Positions 1-10,015 of a stretch of DNA of 64,000 nt are shown in pieces. Source of the DNA: Pomphorhynchus laevis (lineage: Eukaryota > Acanthocephala > Palaeacanthocephala > Echinorhynchida > Pomphorhynchidae); assembly GCA_012934845.2 (NCBI GenBank), contig WNNJ02000555.1:120096-184095 (forward strand), in the 5' to 3' direction. The notes under the pieces are model-generated. The model was not told the DNA's origin. It did not search any database and saw nothing but the letters and a program-made list of their open reading frames with translations. A program made the translations under genes and the position numbers. The stretch's first letter is position 1; every line of letters starts with the position of its first letter.

Positions 1-1215
1 GAGTTTTCTGCTTTCCAACACACAGATTCCTGATCGTCCTCCAGAACATCTTCGAAGCTGACCTATAATCAAGTTCTAAGTGCTCTTCAAACTTCTCCCA
101 AGCCACCTTCTTCGCTTCGGTAACTGCTCGAGCTGAAGCTTTCTTTGCCCTTCGGTACTTGTCTACAGCTTCCAGTGATTTATCTGACAAAATTGCCTTA
201 TAAGTTAGCTTCTTCTGTTGGACCAAATCTCTAACTGTTGGTGTCAACCAAGCAGTTTGAGTATTTCCTCCACGACAAGCACCTTATGCCTCGAGCCACA
301 AGTTTTCACAGTTGCTTTGGCAAGCGACTATCTGAACATCTCCGATTCCTGATCAATACTCTTCACCTCTACTGGCAACCAAGATGAGTCCTCCCGGATG
401 TAGCCAGAAAAACGTTCTTTGACAGAAACATCTGCTAGACGATTCCAGCACACCCTCAGACAACGTTTGGGTTTACCAGACTTGTCTAGCATTCGATTCG
501 GTCATCGAAGTTTACTGACTACAAGGTAGTGATCGGTTAAAATTTAGCCCCTCTCTTCAAACAAGTGACCAGAACATAACGTCGCAGATCAGATGAAACG
601 ATTACAATATCGATCATTGATATTTGACTGAGGGAATCCTGATACCATGTGCATATATAAATCTCCTTATGTACAAGCATGGTGGTGTTAGTTATGCACA
701 AATTGTTATGAGAACAAAAGTGCAATAATTCAACACCACTCGCATTCAGATCAGAGAGTCCGTTCCTTCCCAACACTCCCTTCCAAGTGCTACTGTCGCT
801 ACCAACATGGGCATTGAAGTCACCAAACAGAACGAGGGAATCTCCAACAGGAGTACTATCAAGCAGAGCCTAAAGATCTTCCACGAAGGCTGCGTATTCC
901 GCGATAATGTTTGGAGCATACGCACGTATAACAATTATCCCCTTTCCCTTTTCTGATAAAAGTCTAAAATACGCCGGCCTTTCGTTCACTGGGTTAAACC
1001 TCTATACCACGAACGACAACTGGAGACTTGTAAGTATTCCTACACCTGCCTGTCGTCACCTTCCGTTGGTACCTCCCGAATAGTTCAAGGTCCAACCTTG
1101 GTCCAAAAGTTTAGTTCCAGAATAGTGAAGAGAAGTCACTCCGACTATTTCAAGACCGAAGCGAACCATCTCTTCAACTAATTCTGGTTCTTTCCCCGCC
1201 ATCGAGATGACATTT
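1..1215 (-). pseudogene. LINE-X ORF2 endonuclease and linker, broken
   Basis: Read from about 1200 downward, the protein begins MAGKEPELVEEMVRFGLEIV. It continues through APE-domain blocks: AYAPN with EYAAFVEDL, the catalytic GDFNAHVGSD, WKGVLGRNGLSDLN, and near 600 the block SMIDIVIVSSDL. These match the N, D/H-containing APE motifs of LINE ORF2 proteins. From about 280 to base 1 the linker reads KKASARAVTEAKKVAWEKFE, the lysine-rich stretch between endonuclease and RT. There are several in-frame stops and frame changes across the endonuclease, so it is a decayed copy. The RT would lie to the left of the window. Confidence 0.75.
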
Positions 1216-1416
1216 CACGTTGCTACATGAAGGCTGTCCGCTTCGGATGTTGATGCCTCGTTCGCTGTCTCTGTAGAACTGACTGGTCACACGGCACCCG
1301 ACAATGAAAACTCCTTCTATCAAAAGGTGAGTTCACCATTGTTCTTCGCACTTGATTTATATTTTTGTAAATTTGTTGCTTGTCATTTTCATTGTCAATG
1401 TTTGTTTGTTCGGCTA

Positions 1417-1655
1417 TTTCCCGTTTTCGATATCCTTTGATGATCCAACATCGCTACTGTAAGGAAACAGGTCTCCGAGATTATCTTCCGACTTTTCGTT
1501 CATTGTCCAATCTGCCGTTGAAGTCATCAGTGATTTTGTTTGTTATCTATCTCCCGTTCCCAACATGCTTTGATGACCCAGCATTACTAGTATAAGGAAA
1601 CAGGCATCCGTGACTCTCCTCCGCCTTTTTGTCCATTGTCTAATCCGCCATTGGT
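1417..1655 (-). repeat. Two-copy ~125-bp tandem repeat in the LINE-X leader
   Basis: Two diverged direct copies share the order TTTGATGA...CCA, AAGGAAACAGG and TCATTGTC/CATTGTC...TCCGCC, at about 1430-1535 and 1565-1655. Similar pieces (AAGGAAACG, CTCTGATAGTCCAATA) occur at 17460-17560 upstream of the second LINE-X copy. I take this as a repeated 5' UTR module of the LINE. Confidence 0.55.
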
Positions 1656-1780
1656 CCATACGGCTGATGCAAGACGGCCTATTATTTAGCCGTTGATCGA
1701 CGAATGTCGAGCATACGTTGCTATGGCCGCTCCACGAAGAGGCTAATTGGCAATAGGTGCAAGTTTAATATTTAATCGAC

Positions 1781-2034
1781 TGGCACTAAAATGTTATGGA
1801 CATTATAATAAAATTTATTAATTATTAAAAAAATTATTTATTAATTTTAAAGTAGAAGCTGTAACAAAATAACTAAACTATTAAATAAACTGTTAACTAA
1901 AAATAGTTTATTGAATATTTTTATTGTTATTTATCGAATTCCAAAGAAGCCAAAGTTCGTATGGAAGCATCATATCGAAGTAAACAAATATTAATATAGA
2001 TTAAATTTTTATTTTTTATTTTTTTACTCAAAAG
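1781..2034. other. AT-rich stretch, no gene seen
   Basis: Low-complexity A/T runs (ATTATTAAAAAAATTATTTATT-type) with no coding potential. No repeat family is recognised. Confidence 0.6.
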
Positions 2035-2288
2035 TTATAATAAAAATAGAAAACTAATTGGTACATCAAATTCGTGTTCTTTCATACTTCTGAGGTGGAC
2101 ACCTTTAGGATACGAGCAGTTCTCTTCGTCGTGCTTTAACAAAGCAATCGTCACGTTCACACATCGCCTACTTGCTGTTTGGCTTCTAACTGACATTCTG
2201 GTCGCTCTTATACACATTGAGGCAGCGGACGCAAGAGATAAACTTATATCTGAGCGAATGCGTCGGATACTCTCGGAGTATGGCAACT

Positions 2289-3095
2289 TTAATGAAGTAG
2301 AAGACTTGGAATTAAATTAGTAGAAGAGAAATAGGAATTAAATTCGGTCAAACTATCATTACCAATTCTAGGGAAGAGCTGGATAGCTGCCTGAAAGAAG
2401 GTCACTCTGATGGGATCAAAGTAAAACCTCCTTCTAAGCAACGTATCTTTATCTATCCGCCAGCAAATAAGGTCATGAGAGGTGGTATGATGTTGGCGCG
2501 ACTTCTCAGTACAGATGGGTTTCAACAAACACTTCTTATGAAGCAGTAATATGTTGAGGAAAGAATTAGTTATTGAGCAATGAAAGATAGGGGAAGGTGG
2601 TTTGTGAATAAGATAATCGTTCCTGGTTCTGCTGTTTGCTGCGTAAATCCGACGACCAGTTCTGTCGTTGAAGTCACCAAGCAACATGTCATAACCGCTA
2701 CCCAATATACGATCCAGGAGCTCACGGTTATTGTGAATTTCTACTGGCCGGATATAGATATTGGCTATGCTGCGTTTACCGTTTTTATAGAGTGACATAG
2801 CTAAACAAGACGGCTGAAGAAGAATAGTTAAGTAAGAGGGGTGATCTTGAAGAGCTCTTTAACATGGTTAAAAGACCTTGAGATTAAGAGGAGTGAGGTG
2901 GGGTTATGTTCGGAGTATAGTGGGTGTAGATGTGCTTAGGGATAAATCGAGTATTGTCATGGGGAAACGGATAGGCCGCGTCTCCTGAAGGACTATAACA
3001 TCTGCATATATATCAAATAGAAGGCTAAGGGCAGAGCACCTCCCGAATCCACTGAAGGATATTCAGTGAAAAATGATCTTGATTACTTTGCATAT
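2289..3095 (-). pseudogene. LINE-J copy 1: ORF2 endonuclease, broken
   Basis: From about 3085 downward the frames read REVLCP, FIPKHIYTHYTPNITPPH, then NIYIRPVEIHNNRELLDRIL and the catalytic block GYDMLLGDFNDRTGRRI, followed by LIHKPPSPIFHCS. The same order of blocks occurs in the copies at 46404-47518 and 42396-43650, so this is the APE domain of the same family. The reading frame changes at least twice. After the endonuclease the text RRRFYFDPIRVTFFQAAIQL matches the linker of the other copies. The rest of ORF2 is missing here. Confidence 0.7.
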
Positions 3096-3099
3096 TGTT

Positions 3100-4330
3100 A
3101 AGTTAGCTAGATTGGGATGCCTCCTCCTAGTCCGAACCAGAGGTGAGAAGGTTGCCCTTCCCACACCCAACCGGACAAGTTAGAGACACTTGCCCACGGG
3201 CGTTATTTTCATTTCTCGTCGTGACCTCATCTGCTAATTCCCATAGGTTTCCATTCTGCGTGGTAATTGTAATAGGAGGAACTGTCTTGGAAAAAGACAG
3301 GATTGGTTTCTTGGAAGAGAATGTGAATCTCCTCTTAGAATTCATACTTGAAGAATTTGATTTTGCTCTCTTCTTTGAAGATTTAACAATAGGAAGAGAG
3401 ATTATGGAAGGCTTAGATTGTGTATTTGCCAAACTGGAAATCAGTAATTCAATCAATCGAGTTGTTTCTTGTTGGTGTTCTAAAGAAGTTGAACATTTCG
3501 TCCATATTAGGTCCAGAGGAGTTATACACCGAATATGCCGTTAAGGGGGGAGAGTAGACATTATTCTTCACTGTATGCCTTTTCACATAGTCCATGAACG
3601 CTGAACATCTTATTGACCACGCAGGATGTTCAAGTCCGCAATTCGTGCATTTTGGGGGCTAGTTTGAATTGAAAGTCATGACGAATTCATCAGATCCACA
3701 CACTCCGCATGTCTTCATCCTACCACAGGTGGAGTTCCAGTGTCCCCACATGTGGACACGTGTTACAATGTGGAAATGTAAGATTTACCGTACTTGCAAT
3801 TGTAAAGTTTAGATTGCAACCCATAAAAGGATTGAATGCTGCATTCGACGGGAGATGGAAATTGTCCTCTTCGGTATTTGCGAATGCAATAGGAAGAGTT
3901 TGGTCGTCTTTGGCTTTTTATAAATCTAATGTTTTGAAGAGAATAACGTTTTTGAAGTTCTACTATATTTTCTTTTTCTAGGTCGGGGATAATATCAGTA
4001 ATCTTTACTGTCGACATAATAGGCTTTGATACTCGAGTTCCTTTATGTGAACCATTTTCTTTGAAGAACTTAGCAAAAGAGCTGAATAAGTCCGAGGATA
4101 CGAAGGCTGTAGTAATTATTCATCACTTTTGCAAAGTTAATCATAACTCTATTAGGTTGTGTATTAATAAATTTTCTCGGAAATTCGTTGAAATACTGTT
4201 TTTTTTGCATTGGAATTGTGGGGGTAATGTTTACCAGATTAACGATTTTTTTAATCAAAGGAAGTTCCTTCATTTCACAAATTAGAACAGTAAAGTTACT
4301 AACCTTAATTTCTTCAGTTTGCATGATCAA
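3100..4330 (-). pseudogene. LINE-J copy 1: ORF1 with CCHC zinc knuckles, broken
   Basis: The minus strand encodes a basic ORF1 protein typical of Jockey-superfamily LINEs. An N-terminal part at 4330-4070 is followed by a segment at 4017-3763 containing SFYGLQSKLYNCKYGKS. Next come cysteine knuckles: a degenerate GHWNSTCGRMKTCGVCG and then PPKCTNCGLEHPAW (about 3770-3620). ORF1 proteins with such knuckles bind the LINE RNA. The fragment 3456-3127 is lysine/serine-rich and may be the C-terminal tail. Several frame breaks make it nonfunctional. Confidence 0.65.
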
Positions 4331-4837
4331 TTATTGACAACAGTAAATGCAAATATTTGCAAAATCAATCTATTGACTTTTCGAACTCTGCGAGTTCGAA
4401 TAGATTGTATAAATAAAATAAACTTTTAGCATTGTTGGAAATAAAAAACTTAATTTTGTAACAAAGTGTAAAATTTAAAGAAAATTGATAAAAATAAATA
4501 ATTGTGCGATTTATTTTAATTTTAAAAAATACAATTATTAATATATATTCTCTATTCTGTATATTCTACATTCTGTATTTTATTTTCTGTATCGTATATT
4601 CTGTATTTTATTTTCACCGGTGACGTGCTTTAAATCTTAGATGATGGAATTGTTGATTTTCGAAAATTTTATACCATAAATATCAATGTTGATTAAGTTT
4701 ATATGTTAAGAAACAAATAAATAAATAAGAAATAATTTCAATACAACTTTATTAGTTAACACGAACAGGAAAGTATAAACCTGCATGCTTTTTTACAAAC
4801 TTCGTCGGAAAGCTTAAACCGGAATGAGCCTACCACA
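4331..4837. repeat. AT-rich spacer with a short ATTCTGTAT-type degenerate tandem repeat
   Basis: No coding sequence. Between about 4545 and 4615 the words TATTCTGTAT / TATTCTACATTCTGTATTTT repeat four to five times, a small decayed microsatellite. The rest is plain AT-rich sequence. Confidence 0.5.
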
Positions 4838-5115
4838 ATTAGCTGATCTAATTTCTCCAAAATATTCATCATCCAATTACAGGATGTCACAATATTACAA
4901 GTTTCGTTGTTCCTTATTTTCGCTTACGACATTCTCTCCTATTCCAGTTTTTTATAATTAATGACGTGTACTAAAAAATTTTGAAAATATAAGGATGAAC
5001 TTTTTTAACAATACTATTTGACTAATACGTGAAACCACTTCGTTTAAAAGGCGTAATGAAATGCTACTAAAACCAATAAAATACATGAATCTAGATATGT
5101 ACAATTGGTATGCTT
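4838..5115. repeat. Interspersed repeat R1, copy 1
   Basis: This segment aligns by eye with 16085-16345. Shared strings include ATTTTCGCTTA, ATTAATGACGTGTA, AACAATACTATTTGACTAATA and GGCGTAATGAAATGCTA. It has no ORF of note and its class is unknown. Here it is followed by a plus-strand CR1-like RT relic. In the second copy it is followed by a minus-strand LINE-X tail. Confidence 0.6.
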
Positions 5116-5189
5116 TACTTTCCATCTGTACTTTATGCATCCATCGTTTATTATCGATTTCTTGTGCAGTGCCGTGAGTTTTGCTTCGG

Positions 5190-5610
5190 TCGATATTATT
5201 TTGCTCGACTTCTCCAAGACTTTTGATAAGTTCCACGTGAGGGTATGTAAACTTATTACTTCATTACGGTTTTTCCGTTTAACTTAGTGAATAAATTAGA
5301 AATTTTCTAAAACTACGATCTTTTCTAGTTCGTGTTGGAGGATCCTATTCAAGCAGCAGGAGTTTATTTTCGGGAGCGCCCATGGTTCTGCGCTTGGACC
5401 TTTACTATATATAATCTTTATCAGTGATCTCTACTTCTTTGCTTCCAGAATGAGTTCCTAGCATTTCCTGATGATTTAAAAATATGGAGAGTAATTCTCG
5501 AATCTTCCGATAGTTTGTTACTACAGGAAGTTCTAGATAATTTATAAATATTGTAATGAAACTGGGATGCATCTGAATTCACAGAAGTGTGTTGTTATGA
5601 GACTTAGTTA
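5190..5610 (+). pseudogene. CR1-like LINE RT relic
   Basis: Plus-strand frames give DIILLDFSKTFDKFHVRV, which matches RT motif A (LDFSKAFD). Downstream comes GSALGPLLYIIFISDLYFF, matching the GVPQGSVLGPLLF...INDL block, and then DDLKIWRVILESSDSLLLQE, matching the FADDLK catalytic block. The order is right, but there are stops and frame changes between blocks. The wording is closest to the CR1/SR1-like element at 21.4-25.5 kb. It is an old fragment lacking the endonuclease. Confidence 0.65.
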
Positions 5611-5779
5611 GCTTGAATGTGGTCTCGCAAAATAATTGTACATATATCGCTAAAAATAAATTGAATAGTGAATATGCACGTCATAAATCGATACGTGATT
5701 TGTATTGTATTAAGAATTCATTAATAAAGATGAATATGGACACTTTTACAAGATTGTATAAATCCTTGTTAAAAAAGGA

Positions 5780-7237
5780 TTTATTTTAACGTGGCAAATG
5801 CGTGCCAGCGCACGCTTACATGACCACAAACAACAAAACAAGACTGTGAATCAGGTGTCGAGAAGGTGTAAACGGAGGAGGTGTTTGAATGTGATAAAGG
5901 AGGGAGCGCGGCGGACGTCGAGAGGGAGTTGATTCCAGGCGAGTGAGGCGGCGACGAGGAAGGATCGGAGACCGTAGTTGTTGGAGTAATTTAGAACGTG
6001 GAGTAATAGGGTATGACAGGAACGCGGCGATAGCGAGGTGGGGCGAGTATTGTTTAAGAAAGGAAGGTTGATGAACGATGGGGATCCGACAGCGATGAAA
6101 CGAAAAGTAACGAAAAGAAGGCGGAGTTTGATGCGAATGTGGATGGTGGGCCAGGAGAGTTGGGCAAAATATGTGGATGTGTGGTCGAAGCGACGGAGAC
6201 GAAAGAGCACTCGAACGGCGGTGTTGATTATTCGTTGTAGGGGTAGGATGATGGATTTTGGAGAATTGGCGAAAAGGCTAAGGCAGTAATCGATTTTAGG
6301 GAAAAGAAGCGATAAAAGAAGAGACAAACAAGAACGCGAGTCGATAAGGGGGCGGATACGGCGGATGTCACGGATAATTAAGTTAGATGAGCGGACCTTG
6401 TCACGGACGAAGGGTTTAAGGGAAAGGTGATCATCGAAATGGAAGCCTAAGAAAGTGAGATTGTGGACTATGGGGATGATCGATGAGGCAAAATATACAG
6501 TGGGAGGAGATATGTTTGGTTTACGGGGGAGGATCCACATTATTTTGGACTTTTCGGGGTTTAGAACGAGATGGAGATTGGAGAGACGTTTGTAGATAGA
6601 AGAAAGACAGTTGGAGGCAGAAATGCCGATATCGTGTATGCGATGTGCGGGTGAATGAGCATAGATTAGAATGTCATCAGCGTATTGCATGACGTTAAAA
6701 GAGTAAGGTTTGATAAATGGAGAGAGATCGCCAAGCAAAAGAGAGAAAAGCAGGGGACCTATGACTGAACCTTGTGGGACCCCGTAAACAATAGGTATGG
6801 AGGGGAGGATGATGAATTAGAACAGACGCGAAAGGAACGGTCGGATAGATATAAGGCGAACCATGCTACGGAGAAGGAAGAAAAGCCGTAATCATAACGA
6901 AGGCTAGAAAGGAGGACGGAGTGGTCGACAATGTCGAATGCGGAGGAGAGGTCGAGGGAGATGAGAACACTATATAGAGCCTTGTCTCGAGAAATGAGTA
7001 AGTCGTTGTACACTTTTATGCATGCGATTTCTGTCAAGTGATTAGAGCGGAAAGCGGATTGGAAAGGAGGGTACAGATTGGATGAGGAGAGATAAGCGTT
7101 GATTTGTATTAAGATGAGGCGTTCTAAGAGCTTAGAAAGAGTAGGGAGTAGTGAAAAGGGCGATAGCTAGAAGGAAGGAAGGGGTCAAGCGATTGTTTCT
7201 TAAGGAGGGGACGAACGATTACGGATTTTCAGTCTGA
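5780..7237 (-). pseudogene. CR1/L2-like LINE-A: RT 3' half of a split copy
   Basis: Minus strand, 3' end at about 5780. RT motif A reads LDLSSAFDIVDHSVLLSSL (near 6930). After a frame break, 6738-5851 gives 295 residues with the catalytic block VMQYADDILIYAH. The thumb contains GFHFDDHLSLKPFV and LFPKIDYCLSLFA, and the C-terminal block YGLRSFLVAASLAWNQLPLD is typical of CR1/L2-type LINEs. The 3' end holds the conserved hairpin GCGTGCGCTGGCACGC (here slightly altered). The sequence starts at 7237 next to the Naiad array. The 5' part of a like element resumes at 13085, but about 0.9 kb of the expected middle is missing. Confidence 0.8.
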
Positions 7238-7239
7238 TT

Positions 7240-9212
7240 ATAACATATATATGTATATCTTTTTCCGAATATAAGGTTAATTAATTTTACTAACGCTTCT
7301 TTAATATATACTAAATCTAGATTTGTATAAAGCGTACTAAAATCGTATGTATTTATATTTTGAAAATTTATTCCTTTTGTCTGTTCTAAAAATTCTTTTG
7401 TAGAATTAATACTGAAATAGTGTTTTATACCAGTATTAATTTCGATTACCTTGCAATATTTTTTAAAATGTGCTTTAATTACTTTAAGTATTTTATTCAT
7501 ATAGACAGAAAGTGGTTTTAATGTACATTTAAACGCACTACATATGAACCTAGGTTTTATTGGATTTTTATGTAATTTTGGATTCCAATATAATATAGGT
7601 ATAGTTTTATTATCTAATTCAACCTTTATACCCTTTTTATCCTTTATAGAACAGTGACTTGTAATAGTTGTTTCTAAACTCAACTCACTACGTTCATATG
7701 TTGGATTTACATTTAAATCATTAGAATTAACCTCTTTCATTAGTATATCATAATAAAGCTTTTTGCATATGAAGACAAAGTTATTACTAGCTTTATCAAT
7801 AGTTGTTATTATATAGTTTTCTTTTTATTTAGTAAGTTCTTTATACATATCTTTATTAATTTTATCTTTCCTTTTATAATTGTTTGTTATTTTCATTTTA
7901 TTTTTAATTTTATCAAATATATAATCTTTCCAAATTTTTATCTTAGATATATTCGAGCTTTCACTATTAATCAGCTTACTAAAGTAATCATTTAAGTTAT
8001 TATATAACGAACTGTAAATTTTATTTTTGTCGTTGTTGTTATTTAATCTATATTTATACCTTTTTGATATCAGCTTTCGTAATTCACAATTTTCAATTAA
8101 TTCTAGATTATGGGTACATATATGTTCATTTATTTTATCAAAACTAAGACTTTTACAATTGCATTCTGTTTCCATTATGTTTCTAATATTATCGTTACAT
8201 ATTGATTTTAATTATTTATTATAATTACAAATTTTTCGTCCTAATGGTGGTAGGAGTTATACCTTATTTTAGGAATATATTTACTTAAATCTGACCCTAT
8301 TATTTCTTTACTTTTAGAATTATTTAAAAGTCCGGCTATATTTATGTTATCTATACATTTATTAATGAAGTTTATGGTTAATGTATATTTTCTATTGTTA
8401 TTATTTACATTTATTGTATGATTATAGTATTTTGTATTACAATAACTGTCTATTATACAACTTAGCCTATCATAGTCGTTAATTAATTTTTGATTTATTG
8501 AACATATGATATCTTTAGAAAAACTTCTTATATTTACATAAAGATCTTTTAGCTTATTATCACTTAAAAGTTGTTTTAACATTTCTAATTGTTCATTTAT
8601 ATACATATCTTTTTTAATATTTTTAACTCTATTTTTCCTATTCCTTTTATCACTATGACTTCTTGGTTTGCGTTTAACCGGATTATTATAATATAGTTGT
8701 TTATTATGTATTATACTACTTCTGCCAATTCCTTGTACCACGTCATTTAATCCTAATGGGTACATGGAATTAAGCGTTTTAATCCAAAAATCTTCTTTTT
8801 CTAATAGTTTTTGATTTAATATTGAAATGTTTTCTTCGATAATATGTTCTAAAATAAATAATTTACAGTTTTTAATATCATGTCCTATTAATCTCATATG
8901 TTTATGAAATATAGTTTGAATATTATGCTGTATATTATATATGTGTTGCCTAAACCTAGTTTTTAACATTTGATACGTTTTTCCTATATATTGCAACCCA
9001 CATGTGCATTGTATTAGATACACTACACCTGCGGTATTGCAGTTACAATTATTATTAATATTTAATGAAAAACATTTGTTTGTCGTATTACTTACGATAC
9101 AATTATTATTATTTATAACATCACAAACTATACAATTTTTTCTGTTACATTTAAAAGATCTAAAATTGAAATCATTAGTACTTACGTATTTTTCCAATAT
9201 TGTTGAGTACAT
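7240..9212 (-). mobile_element. Naiad-type PLE copy A, 3'-truncated and broken
   Basis: Minus-strand copy of the element seen intact at 10016-12730, and nearly identical to it. The N-terminal GIY-YIG half is readable (YLIQCTCGLQYIGKT) and so is part of the RT (YDFSTLYTNLDLV). It stops abruptly at about 7240 inside the RT, before the catalytic YIDD block, at the join with the LINE-A fragment. A few breaks interrupt its frame. It is the downstream member of a tandem array with copy B, joined through the spacer 9213-10015. Confidence 0.85.
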
Positions 9213-9778
9213 GTAACTTTTAAGTCATGATTTTTAACGTTGCTTTTTCGGTGTCGCCACCTAGTTTAGTTGACTCGGACTAAACTTACAACGGGCCATC
9301 CAGCAGCATCTGACAGGGGGCTGCCCTGCTTAAGGCGGTTGCAGGCTGGAACAAGATCTATAAAGATCTACCACCTTCACTCCACGCGCTACGCGACCTA
9401 GCTATTGGCCATTACCTGGTCTCTTAAACGTGATCACGTGAAGCAGTTTACATTTTAAAGTGTAAACACCTTGGGATGCAAACTTCTCCCTTTTTTAAGA
9501 ATTAATAATTCATGCTTGTTTGAAAATAAGAAAAAATAATAAAGTCGTAACCAATAACACATAGTTTCAGTATTTCTGACAGAGGTCATATTACCGGGAA
9601 AACAAAGTCCACAGGTCAATAATAACATGTCAGTAGAACAAATTAAATTAGCTAACTGAGTCTACGTATTGTTATATAATTATAAAATAAACAAAACATA
9701 ATAATGCTAAATCAAAATTTAATAATTAAATAATAAAATTAATAATTGTTTTTAGATTTTCTATAATTTAAATCAAGT

Positions 9779-9809
<31 letters not shown>

Positions 9810-10015
9810 ATAAAAAAAAATCATTTTTATGAATTGACTAATAAATAACAGACGTTGTATCAGAATAAGAATTAGAGGTCATCAGGAGGAACTGCTATGC
9901 TATCAGGTTTCGGCCCCTAACTCCTCTACCCAACATAGCAGCGGGGCCAAATACATGCTAATGATGTATTTCCTCTGAAATAACTATCTAGTATCTTATT
10001 CTAATGCAAAGTATA
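9213..10015 (-). mobile_element. Naiad inter-unit spacer (copy B tail plus copy A leader)
   Basis: 803 bp lie between the end of copy B's ORF and the start of copy A's ORF. The plus-strand array has a spacer of exactly the same length and near-identical sequence at 32938-33740. The half next to copy B contains the hairpin AAATACAT-loop-ATGTATTT and the hammerhead-like motif. The half next to copy A contains palindromes (ACGTGATCACGT, GTTTACA...TGTAAAC) and a three-hairpin leader. This is the usual tandem (pseudo-LTR) arrangement of Penelope-like elements. Confidence 0.8.
9871..9948 (-). ncRNA. Hammerhead-like motif in the Naiad tail (copy B)
   Basis: The minus-strand RNA has, in order: CUGCUAUG-UU-GGGUA (helix IV strand, helix III strand, putative GUA cleavage site), GAGGAG (stem I), UUAGGGG (stem II), CC-GAAA, CCU (stem III), CAUAGCAG (helix IV), UUCCUC (stem I), CUGAUGA and CCUCUAA (stem II). 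All helices pair. Two extra C residues before GAAA are a flaw in the core. The strand order differs from hammerhead types I-III. Activity is inferred, not shown. Confidence 0.5.

Larger units (their letters stand above)
1..1780 (-). mobile_element. LINE-X copy 1: 5' half of an APE-type LINE
   Basis: Minus-strand reading from about 1780 gives a 5' leader, then an AP-endonuclease domain, then the linker that precedes the reverse transcriptase. The element leaves the window at base 1, so its RT is not visible. The leader shares its overall layout and short matches with 17240-17720, which marks a second copy. I cannot place the family in a named clade with certainty. The endonuclease and linker resemble LINE proteins common in animal genomes (RTE- or I-like). 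Confidence 0.8.

Noticed and set aside
3143-3544. 133-codon plus-strand ORF
   Set aside because: It is antisense to LINE-J ORF1 and has no similarity of its own.
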